The translations under genes and the position numbers were made by a program. Positions 36,103-47,544 of a stretch of 64,000 bases of DNA are shown here, piece by piece. Within the stretch, counting starts at the first letter, position 1. Each line of letters starts with the position of its first letter. The notes under the pieces were generated by a model. That model saw only the letters and a program-made list of their open reading frames with translations. It ran no database searches and was not told where the DNA came from. Origin of the DNA: Limnoperna fortunei (taxonomy: Eukaryota > Mollusca > Bivalvia > Mytilida > Modiolidae); contig OX104124.1 of the NCBI GenBank assembly GCA_944474755.1, forward strand, positions 21,922,452-21,986,451. The letters are read 5' to 3'.

Positions 36103-37860
36103 AAGCCGTAATACTGGTTGTGAATTGACCTCGGCCATAGTGTGCTTAATTGACAAAGATTTTAAATTTTTCCTACCAATAGTACGGAGATGACCTGTCC
36201 CAAAAATTAAAGTTTAAAAAAATTAGACAAACAAAATTATTGCGGGCGTAAATACTCCGACAATGACAGCCAGTCAACGAAGCTAGGTCATATATTAAGA
36301 GATACTTACTTTGAAAATATAATATTTATTGTACGAGATGAATAAAAATAGTACGTTTGATATCTGCCCTGTAGCATATTTTATATTTTAATAGAAATTT
36401 AAGGTGTAAAATGAAGTGTGTCCTTGTTACTGGATACTTTGCAGTTTAAATATAAATTTTTAAACCTTGCCAACACAAGTCCGTGACTTGTCTTTTGTAC
36501 AGTTCATTGTCAAACGAAATATAAAACCGGCGTGTCATAAAAAAGTTAATGTTCAATAAAAGCTCTTTACCTTTGTAGTATATTTTTATTCTGTGTACCA
36601 ACAATAAAGACAAACGTTTATTAACGAGATGTAAATGTAATTTAAGACCCCATTTAAACTGAATTCATCAAATTATAGACTGACATCAGATTTTACTTGT
36701 TTAGAGACTGACATTGACAGTTTGCAACGAATTTATTATTATTATTATTATTATCATCTAGAATAAAAAAAATTTCAATTTTTTAATGGTATTAAAACAT
36801 TTTTTTATACTTTTATTTTGTCTTTTATCTGTCATAAATAAGTGATTTATTAAATTTAAACATATTTTATTTTTTAAATAACAAACGGATTGGACACAAT
36901 TTATAACAACTTACAATACGTAATCAAAGTAATATAACTTAATAGACCAGATGTAATTTCATCTAATATATTCTATAATGAAACCTAGCCCTTTTGGAAT
37001 ATACAGGAAGAAAATATGCTACAAGTTAAATATAAAATGAAACATACCCCTAATTAAATGTAGGAAAACCTGGATCACCACTGAATTGATATAGATGAAA
37101 TGTTCATTGATTTTCAGAAAATGACCCTCGCAATTTCTTTTCAATTGTAGATAAAGTCAACCGCAAGTCCATGGCGAAGCGTCTATAATGCCTCGCAACT
37201 AGGAAACGCTATTAAGTCAGTTTCCGAATAGAGAGCAATACTTTTTGCGGACTGGTACCATATGTTTCTCTATTAAGATGCAAAATATTTCGATTGTACT
37301 ACGGTGACAAGATTAATTTAGAACAACGATGTGGCTTGTTGTAATTTTGTCTCCCAGATGGTATACGTTTTATTCTTCTTTACTTTAAACTTGGCGTGTA
37401 GCTAGTTCTTATTACAAGTATTCATTTTACAAAATTAATTAAAAATATTTGTTTTAGAGTTTATTTCGAAGGCGTTGTTCACCACATTTTCATAACACCA
37501 ATTATATTAACATTCTACATCGTACACAGCAATAAAGAAAACCACGAACGGAAAACCGGAAATAGACGGAATTATGTAAGGGCGGTCCGGAGTTGATCTC
37601 GTGGGAGTTAGTGGAAATAAGTATAAAATCGGATAAAAATCATTCAATCGTACCAACCATGGCTGAATGTACATTCTTTCCGAGAGCATTAATTTGAAAG
37701 TATAAATATCTGTCACTAGAACAACCTCCTCCCCCCCCCCCCAGTGAAGTTGACTGTACTCGGAACACCGTTTAAGAAGACGAATTATTTTTTAAAGTTG
37801 TGTGAAAAGTGTGTTGTTTCTAAATTAAGCATGCTAAAAGTAGCGTAAATCTCCAGTAGA
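36103..37860. other. Intergenic, no gene recognised
   Basis: It holds a short (tta)n run near 36729-36752, a degraded SINE-like piece near 36140-36180 and a C run at 37730-37742. No coding region is supported. Confidence 0.4.
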
Positions 37861-37864
37861 TTTA

Positions 37865-38128
37865 TTTGTTTGTTTGTTTGAATTGTGTTTAACGCCACTT
37901 TCAGCAACTTTTCAGCTATATCATGGCGTCCAGTTTTTACTGGGGAAGAAAGGCGGAGTACTCAGAGAAATCCCAGAACTTCAGTATAAAAACGGCAAAC
38001 CTTGTAAATTAAGTTATGAGTCGAGCCTATCCTGCCCGCAGTGAGACTCGAAACCGCATTCTCAGTTTTGACAGAACACGTGATCAATAGAAGACGAACT
38101 ACCTTAACCACTCGGCTACCAAGGCCCA
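37865..38128 (-). mobile_element. Full-length SINE with 13-bp target duplication
   Basis: tccagtagattta is found at 37852-37864 and again at 38129-38141. The copy includes a B-box-like cggtttcgagtctc, the body and the (ttg)n-type tail. Its precise ends make it a young insertion relative to the others. Confidence 0.88.
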
Positions 38129-38310
38129 TCCAGTAGATTTAACCGACGTATACCTTTGATGTGGAATAGTTATTCAAGATTAATAATGTTTTGTGGGTTT
38201 GATACAGCACACGTTTAATTATTGGATACGAATAAATATACTTAGATAGTACTTCAGCAATTTTCCTTTCTTTGAAATGCATACAGCAGTTTTTAGAGAA
38301 GGAAAGTTAG

Positions 38311-38566
38311 TTTTTGTTTGTTTGAATGATGTTTAACACCACTCTCAGCAATTATTTCAGCTTTATCATAGCGTTCAGTTTTTTGTTTTGTTTGTTTTTT
38401 GCGGGAGGGAACAAGAGTACCCTCAGAAAATCCACTACCTTCGGTAGGAACACTCGTAAACCTTGTCAATTAAGATTGGTGTCGAGCGAACTCTGCCGCA
38501 GTGAGACTCAGACCATGTATTTAAGGCAGACGGACTACCCTAACCAGTTGGCCGCCGAAGACTCTA
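38311..38566 (-). mobile_element. SINE copy, diverged
   Basis: gtttgtttgaatgatgttta, cggtaggaacactcgtaaac and the head ggccaactggttagggtagt (on minus) are all recognisable, with small deletions in the tRNA-like part. Confidence 0.75.
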
Positions 38567-39332
38567 ATGAATAACCAATGCATATTAAACAAGTAGCAAA
38601 AGTATATAAAATAGGCCACGCAAACATTTGAAGCCACTTAAAGTATTGAATTGATAATCTATATGACAAACATTAATGTCAATACAAATCAATTGCGTAC
38701 AGCTAAAAAGGCCCTCAACTCACTGTCCATTTAACGAAGAGTAAATAATTAACCATAGTGTTAATCCGACCGTTGTTGACACGTATAAAGCACTCGCCAT
38801 TAAACAAGGGATATAATCGATCCAATTGACCTTATTTACATTTCTACTTACAAAACCCTCTGGACCGTGTAGAGTCAAAGTATTTAAGTGAATTACATGT
38901 AATTTAAACATACCAAAAAATTTATGACGTTTAATACACAAAAGACCAGTTCAAAAATATCATCCAGGTCTACACCGTTAAATTTATCTGCTTGGTCACA
39001 TACAGTTTTTTATACACCGTTAAACATGAATCTAAAGCATTACAAGTTTAGCTTTTCTAAAAAGCTAACCGTCTCTTAGCTGCATTAAAAATTTTATGGA
39101 TTTATTAAAGTATCTGTTTTTTGTAATTTATATGTAGGATAGGTAAACAATGTACATGTACCTTGTAAGGACATTGTTTACGCTAAACTATTATCCAATG
39201 GTGCTTGAGAGATTTAAATGACTGTCGTCACTTCACACGTGCTTTTACAAAAATTAAACAAAAGTCCCTAAACAAATGTTTAAAATGAGCGGTAATAATA
39301 TGTTTTGTTAAATTTGCATCAATATTAGAACG

Positions 39333-39666
39333 AAAATAAAGATACATAACATATAATTTTTTCATAACCCAAACAGCTTTGAAAAGTAGGGAGAATTTGG
39401 TACAATGTTTACCTTTTCATTGTGTACTGACCAATGCATTGAATGAAATAGAAGTCAATATGTGGAACGTAACATTACTACACTAAAATACTGATTAACG
39501 AAAATAAAGATATACAACATATATTTTTTTCCAAAACAGCTTTATAAAGTAGGGAGATTTTGGAACAATGTTTACCTTATAATTGTACACTGACCAATCA
39601 ATGCATTCAATGAACTAGAAGTCAATATGTGGAACGTAACATTACTACACTAAAATACTGATTACA
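39333..39666. repeat. Tandem duplication, about 165-bp unit, two copies
   Basis: The block from gaaaataaagatacataaca to gtaacattactacactaaaa then tactgatta at about 39333-39497 is repeated at 39498-39666 with few changes. It is non-coding. Confidence 0.8.
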
Positions 39667-39827
39667 TCCCCGATTCAACCTAAGAATATATCGACATTTT
39701 AGTACACATACTAGTGCAATCCTGACGTAAACCAATGAAATGACAAAATTATTTATAGATTTAGTAAACCACCCAATCAAGTAACAGAGAGTCATTTACT
39801 CCGAAGACTGATCGTCATTTGACTATG

Positions 39828-39855
39828 TATACCGTCTCCCATGGGAGACGGTATA
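39828..39855. repeat. 28-bp perfect palindrome
   Basis: tataccgtctccca (39828-39841) is followed directly by its exact reverse complement. Pairing continues imperfectly outward (ctatg and tcatag). There is no spacer between the arms. Confidence 0.85.
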
Positions 39856-40259
39856 TCATAGCGGGACAATATATCTATACAACCAAGATATTTAGCTTTT
39901 ATTATGATGTATTGCTTAAGTATAAAATAAATAGCGCTCACCAATAGCAAAACCATTTTCACTTAATGCATGTGATAAATATACATTTTGGTAAAATGAA
40001 ATTCACGTTAGCATAATCTAATGACAGACCGTAAAATCAATTACACAGAAGAGGAGCCAGATATTATGACAAACAACCCACTTTTCGGCATGTGGATATT
40101 TGTTTTCATTGAAGTTTTGATTTTAGTTTCTTCATTGCTTAATAAATACTTGACGCAATTATATACGCTTTTTGAATAACCAGTTCAATTTCATATCGAC
40201 TGGTCACTATAGCACATTAGTAAATGTCAAAGTGGTTTAAAATGTTATTAAGATTTGAG

Positions 40260-40301
40260 CGCCACTGATGAATATTGATTAGACGAAACGGGCGTCTGGC
40301 G
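40260..40301 (+). ncRNA. Hammerhead-ribozyme-like motif (type I, minimal stem III), decayed
   Basis: CTGATGA (40265-40271) and GAAA (40285-40288) form the conserved core. Stem I is a perfect 5-bp helix, CGCCA (40260-40264) with TGGCG (40297-40301). Stem III is only two pairs (A88-T95, C89-G94) around loop GGGC, and the cleavage triplet is GTC, with the scissile position after 40296. Very short stem III is known for hammerheads of Penelope-like elements and retrozymes, which work as dimers. Stem II is damaged: the first pair is A-C, so activity is doubtful. Confidence 0.72.
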
Positions 40302-40429
40302 AAGTAAATTTTTGTCTCATAAATACTCAACAGTAGCGGTAAACCAAATAAATTTAAATTATTTGTTGTTGGCTGTTATAGCAGATATACTACCAGTATT
40401 GTCCTAATTTTAAATTTTAACTAAAGGTT

Positions 40430-40699
40430 TCTAGGAGCCTGTAATCACTCATCTGGAACATGGATTCAATACTGGATATCCATCTCTGCCGGCCCCGCCG
40501 ACCTTGAGGTCAAATTTCAAGGTCTAAAGTCATCAACCCATCGTCTTGTTATAATCTACCCACTTACCAAATATCAAAAGCCTACCTCAAAAGATAAAAA
40601 AAGTTATAGCACGGACACGATTAGTTTCGGACGGACGGACAGTCTGATTACTATAGGATATCCACCACAAAGTTCCCCAATAAAGGGTGCATCAATGAA
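40430..40699. other. Spacer between the hammerhead motif and the 83-bp array
   Basis: It contains gaccttgaggtcaaatttca and a short ggac repeat (ggacggacggacagtctgat). It resembles parts of other dispersed molluscan repeats but is present once in the window. There is no coding frame. Confidence 0.4.
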
Positions 40700-43600
40700 A
40701 ATAATCCACTCTGTACCATGGGACAACCAGAGATATACTAGTATATTCCTGATTGTAAGTGATATTAAGGGGAAACAAGGGAAATAATCCACTCTGTATC
40801 ATGGGAGAACCAGAGATATACTAGTAAAGTCCTGATTGTATGTGATATAAAGGGGAAACAAGGGAAATAATCCACTCTGTATCATGGGACAACCAGAGAT
40901 ATACTAAAATAGTCCTGATTGTAAGTGATATAAAGGGGAAACAAGGGAAATAATCCACTCTGTATCATGGGACAACCAGAGATATACTAGTATATTCCTG
41001 ATTGTAAGTGATATAAAGGGGAAACAAGGGAAATAATCCATTCTGTACCATGGGACAACTAGAGATATACTAGTATAGTCCTGATTGTAAGTGATATAAA
41101 GGGGAAACAAGGGAAATAATCCACTCTGTATCATGGGACAACCAGAGATATACTAGTATATTCCTGATTGTAAGTGATATAAAGGGGAAACAAGGGAAAT
41201 AATCCACTCTGTATCATGGGACAACCAGAGATATACTAGTATAGTCCTGATTGTATGTGATATAAAGGGGAAACAAGGGAAATAATCCACTCTGTATCAT
41301 GGGACAACCAGAGATATACTAAAATAGTCCTGATTGTAAGTGATATAAAGGGGAAACAAGGGAAATAATCCACTCTGTATCATGGGACAACCAGAGATAT
41401 ACTAGTATAGTCCTGATTGTAAGTGATATAAAGGGGAAACAAGGGAAATAATCCATTCTGTACCATGGGACAACTAGAGATATACTAGTATAGTCCTGAC
41501 TGTAAGTGATATAAAGGGGAAACAAGGGAAATAATCCACTCTGTATCATGGGACAACCAGAGATATACTAGTATAGTCCTGATTGTAAGTGATATAAAGG
41601 GGAAACAAGGGAAATAATCCACTCTGTACCGTGGTACAACCAGAGAAATACTAGTATAGTCCTAATTGTAAGTGATATAAAGGGGAAACAAGGGAAATAA
41701 TCCACTCTGTATCATGGGACAACCAGAGATATACTAGTAAAGTCCTGATTGTAAGTGATATAAAGGGGAAACAAGGGAAATAATCCATTCTGTACCATGG
41801 GACAACCAGAGATATACTAGTAAAGTCCTGATTGTAAGTGATATAAAGGGGAAACAAGGGAAATAATCCATTCTGTACCATGGGACAACTAGAGATATAC
41901 TAGTATAGTCCTGATTGTATGTGATATAAAGGGGAAACAAGGGAAATAATCCACTCTGTACCGTGGTACAACCAGAGAAATACTGGAGGTATAGTCCTGA
42001 TTGTAAGTGATATAAAGGGGAAACAAGGGGAATAATCCACTCTGTACCGTGGTACAACCAGAGAAATACTAGTATAGTCCTAATTGTAAGTGATATAAAG
42101 GGGAAACAAGGGAAATAATCCACTCTGTATCATGGGACAACCAGAGATATACTAGTAAAGTCCTGATTGTAAGTGATATAAAGGGGAAACAAGGGAAATA
42201 ATCCATTCTGTACCATGGGACAACCAGAGATATACTAGTATATTCCTGATTGTAAGTGATATAAAGGGGAAACAAGGGAAATAATCCACTCTGTATCATG
42301 GGACAACCAGAGATATACTAGTATAGTCCTGATTGTATGTGATATAAAGGGGAAACAAGGGAAATAATCCACTCTGTATCATGGGACAACCAGAGATATA
42401 CTAAAATAGTCCTGATTGTAAGTGATATAAAGGGGAAACAAGGGAAATAATCCACTCTGTATCATGGGACAACCAGAGATATACTAGTATAGTCCTGATT
42501 GTAAGTGATATAAAGGGGAAACAAGGGAAATAATCCATTCTGTACCATGGGACAACTAGAGATATACTAGTATAGTCCTGACTGTAAGTGATATAAAGGG
42601 GAAACAAGGGAAATAATCCACTCTGTATCATGGGACAACCAGAGATATACTAGTATAGTCCTGATTGTAAGTGATATAAAGGGGAAACAAGGGAAATAAT
42701 CCACTCTGTACCGTGGTACAACCAGAGAAATACTAGTATAGTCCTAATTGTAAGTGATATAAAGGGGAAACAAGGGAAATAATCCATTCTGTACCATGGG
42801 ACAACCAGAGATATACTAGTAAAGTCCTGATTGTAAGTGATATAAAGGGGAAACAAGGGAAATAATCCATTCTGTACCATGGGATAACTAGAGATATACT
42901 AGTATAGTCCTGATTGTATGTGATATAAAGGGGAAACAAGGGAAATAATCCACTCTGTACCGTGGTACAACCAGAGAAATACTGGAGGTATAGTCCTGAT
43001 TGTAAGTGATATAAAGGGGAAACAAGGGAAATAATCCACTCTGTACCATGGGACAACTAGAGAAATACTGGAGGTATAGTCCTGATTGTAAGTGATATAA
43101 AGGGGAAACAAGGGAAATAATCCACTCTGTACCGTGGTACAACCAGAGAAATACTGGAGGTATAGTCCTGATTGTAAGTGATATAAAGGGGAAACAAGGG
43201 AAATAATCCACTCTGTACCATGGGACAACTAGAGAAATACTGGAGGTATAGTCCTGATTGTAAGTGATATAAAGGGGAAACAAGGGAAATAATCCACTCT
43301 GTACCGTGGTACAACCAGAGAAATACTAGTATAGTCCTAATTGTAAGTGATATAAAGGGGAAACAAGGGAAATAATCCACTCTGTATCATGGGACAACCA
43401 GAGATATACTAGTAAAGTCCTGATTGTAAGTGATATAAAGGGGAAACAAGGGAAATAATCCATTCTGTACCATGGGACAACCAGAGATATACTAGTAAAG
43501 TCCTGATTGTAAGTGATATAAAGGGGAAACAAGGGAAATAATCCACTCTGTATCATGGGACAACCAGAGATATACTAGTATAGTCCTGATTGTAAGTGAT

Positions 43601-44210
43601 ATAAAGGGGAAACAAGGGAAATAATCCACTCTGTATCATGGGACAACCAGAGATATACTAGTATAGTCCTGATTGTAAGTGATATAAAGGGGAAACAAGG
43701 GAAATAATCCACTCTGTATCATGGGACAACCAGAGATATACTAGTATAGTCCTGATTGTAAGTGATATAAAGGGGAAACAAGGGAAATAATCCACTCTGT
43801 ATCATGGGACAACCAGAGATATACTAGTATAGTCCTGATTGTAAGTGATATAATGGGGAAACAAGGGAAATAATCCACTCTTTACCGTGGTACAACCAGA
43901 GAAATACTAGTAAAGTCCTGATTGTAAGTGATATAAAGGGGAAACAAGGGAAATAATCCACTCTGTATCATGGGACAACCAGAGATATACTAGTAAAGTC
44001 CTGATTGTAAGTGACATAAAGGGAAAACAAGGGAAATAATCCATTCTGTACCATGGGACAACCAGAGATATACTAGTAAAGTCCTGATTGTAAGTGATAT
44101 AAAGGGGAAACAAGGGAAATAATCCACTCTGTATCGTGGAACAACTAGAGAAATACTAGTATAGTCCTGACTGTAAGTGATATAAAAGGTTGAGCAAGGG
44201 TCTTAATCCA
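40700..44210. repeat. Giant minisatellite A: about 42 copies of an 83-bp unit
   Basis: The anchor aataatcc recurs at 40700, 40783, 40866 and 40949, 83 bases apart, and onward to about 44200. Each unit holds gtaccatgggacaac (or gtatcatggg), gatatactagtatagtcctg, attgtaagtgatataaaggg and gaaacaaggg. Some units have three extra bases (actggaggtatag, 86 bp). Variants such as actaaaatag recur in blocks, showing copying of groups of units. Open frames across it on minus are products of repetition, not genes. Confidence 0.97.
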
Positions 44211-44699
44211 TAAAGATCTTATTGTAAGACACGTGAAAATAGTCCATTCTGTACCAAGGAACCCTGAAAGTTGACACATCATGTTTTTTATGAACATGTA
44301 TTGTGTAAATACTTACATTCATTCTACTGGTAGCAGGTCGTTCCGTCCCCTAGTCGATCCGTCCCCAGTCGATTCGTCTCCAGACGATCCGTCCCCTAGT
44401 TAATTCATCCCCTATTTCTTGGTCGATCCGTCCCCAGTAAATAATTATAAGTATATTACTATATTTAATATTATTTTGTTTTTAATTGGAAATTGATAAG
44501 CTGATAATTTAAAAGAAACAAATTAAATTCTTTTTGTGCCAATTAAATTAATTGTTTTATTTAATTAATATAATTAATTTACACGATTTTAATAAACACG
44601 CATTTTTTATTTTTCTTAATTAGTTAAATAATAAGGAATCGGCAAATTGGATTGGTTTGGGGACGGATCGTCTAGAAAACATGCTACTTAATAGGCAAA
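44211..44699. repeat. Junction between arrays A and B with inverted cgatccgtcccc motifs
   Basis: First comes a degenerate unit, then tgacacatcatgttttttat and an AT-rich core. Four to six copies of a cgatccgtcccc-type motif lie at 44339-44430, and the reverse complement ggggacggatcgtct lies at 44658-44672. From 44652 the segment ggtttggggacggatcgtct leads into array B; the same segment recurs at 45399. Confidence 0.75.
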
Positions 44700-45060
44700 A
44701 TAGAACGTACAATGGGACAACCAAAGACCTGACTGTTAGGCATGTGGAAATAGTCCATTCTATACCATGGGACAACCAAAGACCTGACTGTTAGGCATGT
44801 AGAAATAGTCCATTCTGTACCATGGGACAACCAAAGACCTGACTGTAAGGAATGTGGAAAATAGTCCATTCTGTAACATGGGACAACCAAAGACCTGACT
44901 GTAAGGCATGTGGAAATAGTCCATTCTGTACCTTGGGACAACCAAAGACCTGACTGTTAGGCATGTGGAAATAGTCCATTCTGTACCATGGGACAACCAA
45001 AGACCTGACTGTAAGGCATGTGAAAATAGTCCATTCTGTACCATGGGACAACCAAAGACC

Positions 45061-45395
45061 TTACAGTCCATGTCACAAACGTATGCAACAAAGCAAATAG
45101 CACATCAGGATTCCTACGTCGAAACTTAAACATCAGCTCGACAAAAATAAAAGAACAAGCATATAAATCCTTAGTAAGGCCGTCGTTAGGATACGCAAGC
45201 CCTTGTGGAACCCTTACTTCTCTGAAGATGTTAACACAATTGAAATGGTCTAGAGAAGACCTGCTAGGTTTGTCACTAACAGACATCGAAACACATCAAG
45301 TGTTAGTGACATGCTACAACACCTAAACTGGAGATCCATAGCAGCTTGCAGAACCCAAACTCGATAAAAATCTTAATTTCCACGTACCAAAGACC
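45061..45395 (+). pseudogene. LINE reverse transcriptase C-terminal fragment inside array B
   Basis: On + it reads VTNVCNKANSTSGFLRRNLN, then STKIKEQAYKSLVRPSLGYA. After one frame change it reads NPYFSEDVNTIEMV, a stop, and RRPARFVTNRHRNTSSVSDM, then LQHLNWRSIA. This is the familiar tail of animal LINE polymerases (KxxAYxxLVRPxLEYA, then a QRRAARFV block). One frameshift and one stop show it is dead. Minisatellite units lie on both sides. Confidence 0.85.
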
Positions 45396-47544
45396 TTACT
45401 TGGTTTGGGGACGGATCGTCTAGAAAACATGCTACTTAATAGGCAAAATAGAACGTACAATGGGACAACCAAAGACCTGATTGTAAGGCATGTGGAAATA
45501 GTCCATTCCGTACCATGGGACCACCAAAGACCTGATTGTAAGGCATGTGGAAATAGTCCATTCTGTACCATGGGACAACCAAAGACCTGACTGTAAGGCA
45601 TGTGGAAATAGTCCATTCTGTACCATGGGACAACCAAAGACCTAACTGTAAGGCATGTGGAAATAGTCCATTCTGTACCATGGGACAACCAAAGACCTGA
45701 CTGTAAGGCATGTGGAAATAGTCCATTCCGTACCATGGGACAACCAAAGACCTGACTGTAAGGCATGTGGAAATAGTCCATTCCGTACCATGTGACAACC
45801 AAAGACCTGACTGTAAGGCATGTGGAAATAGTCCATTCCGTACCATGTGACAACCAAAGACCTGACTGTTAGGCATGTGGAAATAGTCCATTCTGTACCA
45901 TGTGACAACCAAAGACCTTACTGTAAGGCATGTGGAAATAGTCCATTCCGTACCATGTGACAACTAAAGACCTGACAGTTAGGCATGTGGAAATAGTCCA
46001 TTCTGTACCATGTGACAACCAAAGACATGACTGTTAGGCATGTGGAAATAGTCCATTCTGTACCATGTGACAACCAAAGACCGGACTGTAAGGCATGTGG
46101 AAATAGTCCATTCCGTACCATGTGACAACTAAAGACCTGACAGTTAGGCATGTGGAAATAGTCCATTCTGTACCATGTGACAACCAAAGACATGACTGTT
46201 AGGCATGTGGAAATAGTCCATTCTGTACCATGTGACAACCAAAGACCTGACTGTAAGGCATGTGGAAATAGTCCATTCTGTACCATGTGACAACCAAAGA
46301 CCTGACTGTAAGGCATGTGGAAATAGTCCATTCTGTACCATGGGACAACCAAAGACCTAACTGTAAGGCATGTGGAAATAGTCCATTCTGTACCATGGGA
46401 CAACCAAAGACCTGACTGTAAGGCATGTGAAAATAGTCCATTCTGTACCATGGGACAACCAAAGACCTGACTGTAAGGCATGTGAAAAATAGTCCATTCT
46501 GTACCATGGGACAACCAAAGACCTGACTGTAAGGCATGTGAAAAATAGTCCATTCTGTACCATGGGACAACCAAAGACCTGACTGTAATACATGTGAAAA
46601 ATAGTCCATTCTGTACCATGGGACAACCAAAGACCTGACTGTAAGGCATGTGGAAATAGTCCATTCTGTACCATGGGACAACCAAAGACCTGACTGTAAT
46701 ACATGTGAAAAATAGTCCATTCTGTACCATGGGACAACCAAAGACCTGACTGTAAGGCATGTGGAAATAGTCCATTCTGTACCATGGGACAACCAAAGAC
46801 CTGACTGTAATACACGTGAAAAATAGTCCATTCTGTACCATGGGACAACCAAAGACCTGACTGTAAGGCATGTGGAAATAGTCCATTCTGTACCATGGGA
46901 CAACCAAAGACCTGACTGTAATACACGTGAAAAATAGTCCATTCTGTACCATGGGACAACCAAAGACCTAACTGTAAGGCATGTGGAAATAGTCCATTCC
47001 GTACCATGTGACAACCAAAGACCTGACTGTTAGGCATGTGGAAATAGTCCATTCCGTACCATGGGACAACCAAAGACCTGACTGTAAGGCATGTGGAAAT
47101 AGTCCATTCTGTACCATGGGACAACCAAAGACCTGACTGTAAGGCATGTGGAAATAGTCCATTCCGTACCATGGGACAACCAAAGACCTGACTGTAAGGC
47201 ATGTGGAAATAGTCCATTCCGTACCATGTGACAACCAAAGACCTGACTGTTAGGCATGTGGAAATAGTTCATTCTGTACCATGTGACAACCAAAGACCTT
47301 ACTGTAAGGCATGTGGAAATAGTCCATTCTGTACCATGTGACAACCAAAGACCTGACTGTAAGGCATGCAGAAAGAGTCCATTCTATACCAAGGGACCCT
47401 TAAAGTTGACACATCATGTTTTTTTATGAATATGTATGTTGTAAATGCTAACATTCATACTACTTAATAGGCAAAATAGAACGTACAATGGGAAAACCAA
47501 AGACCTGATTGTAAGGCATGCTGAAATAGACCATTATGTACCAT

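Noticed and set aside
40604..44113. Many open frames of 76 to 131 codons on minus
   Set aside because: They are periodic products of the 83-bp unit and all share one peptide repeat.
45918..46952. 344-codon open frame on minus
   Set aside because: It is repeat-derived in the same way; the neighbouring frames at 46199-47238 are equally open with the same peptide.
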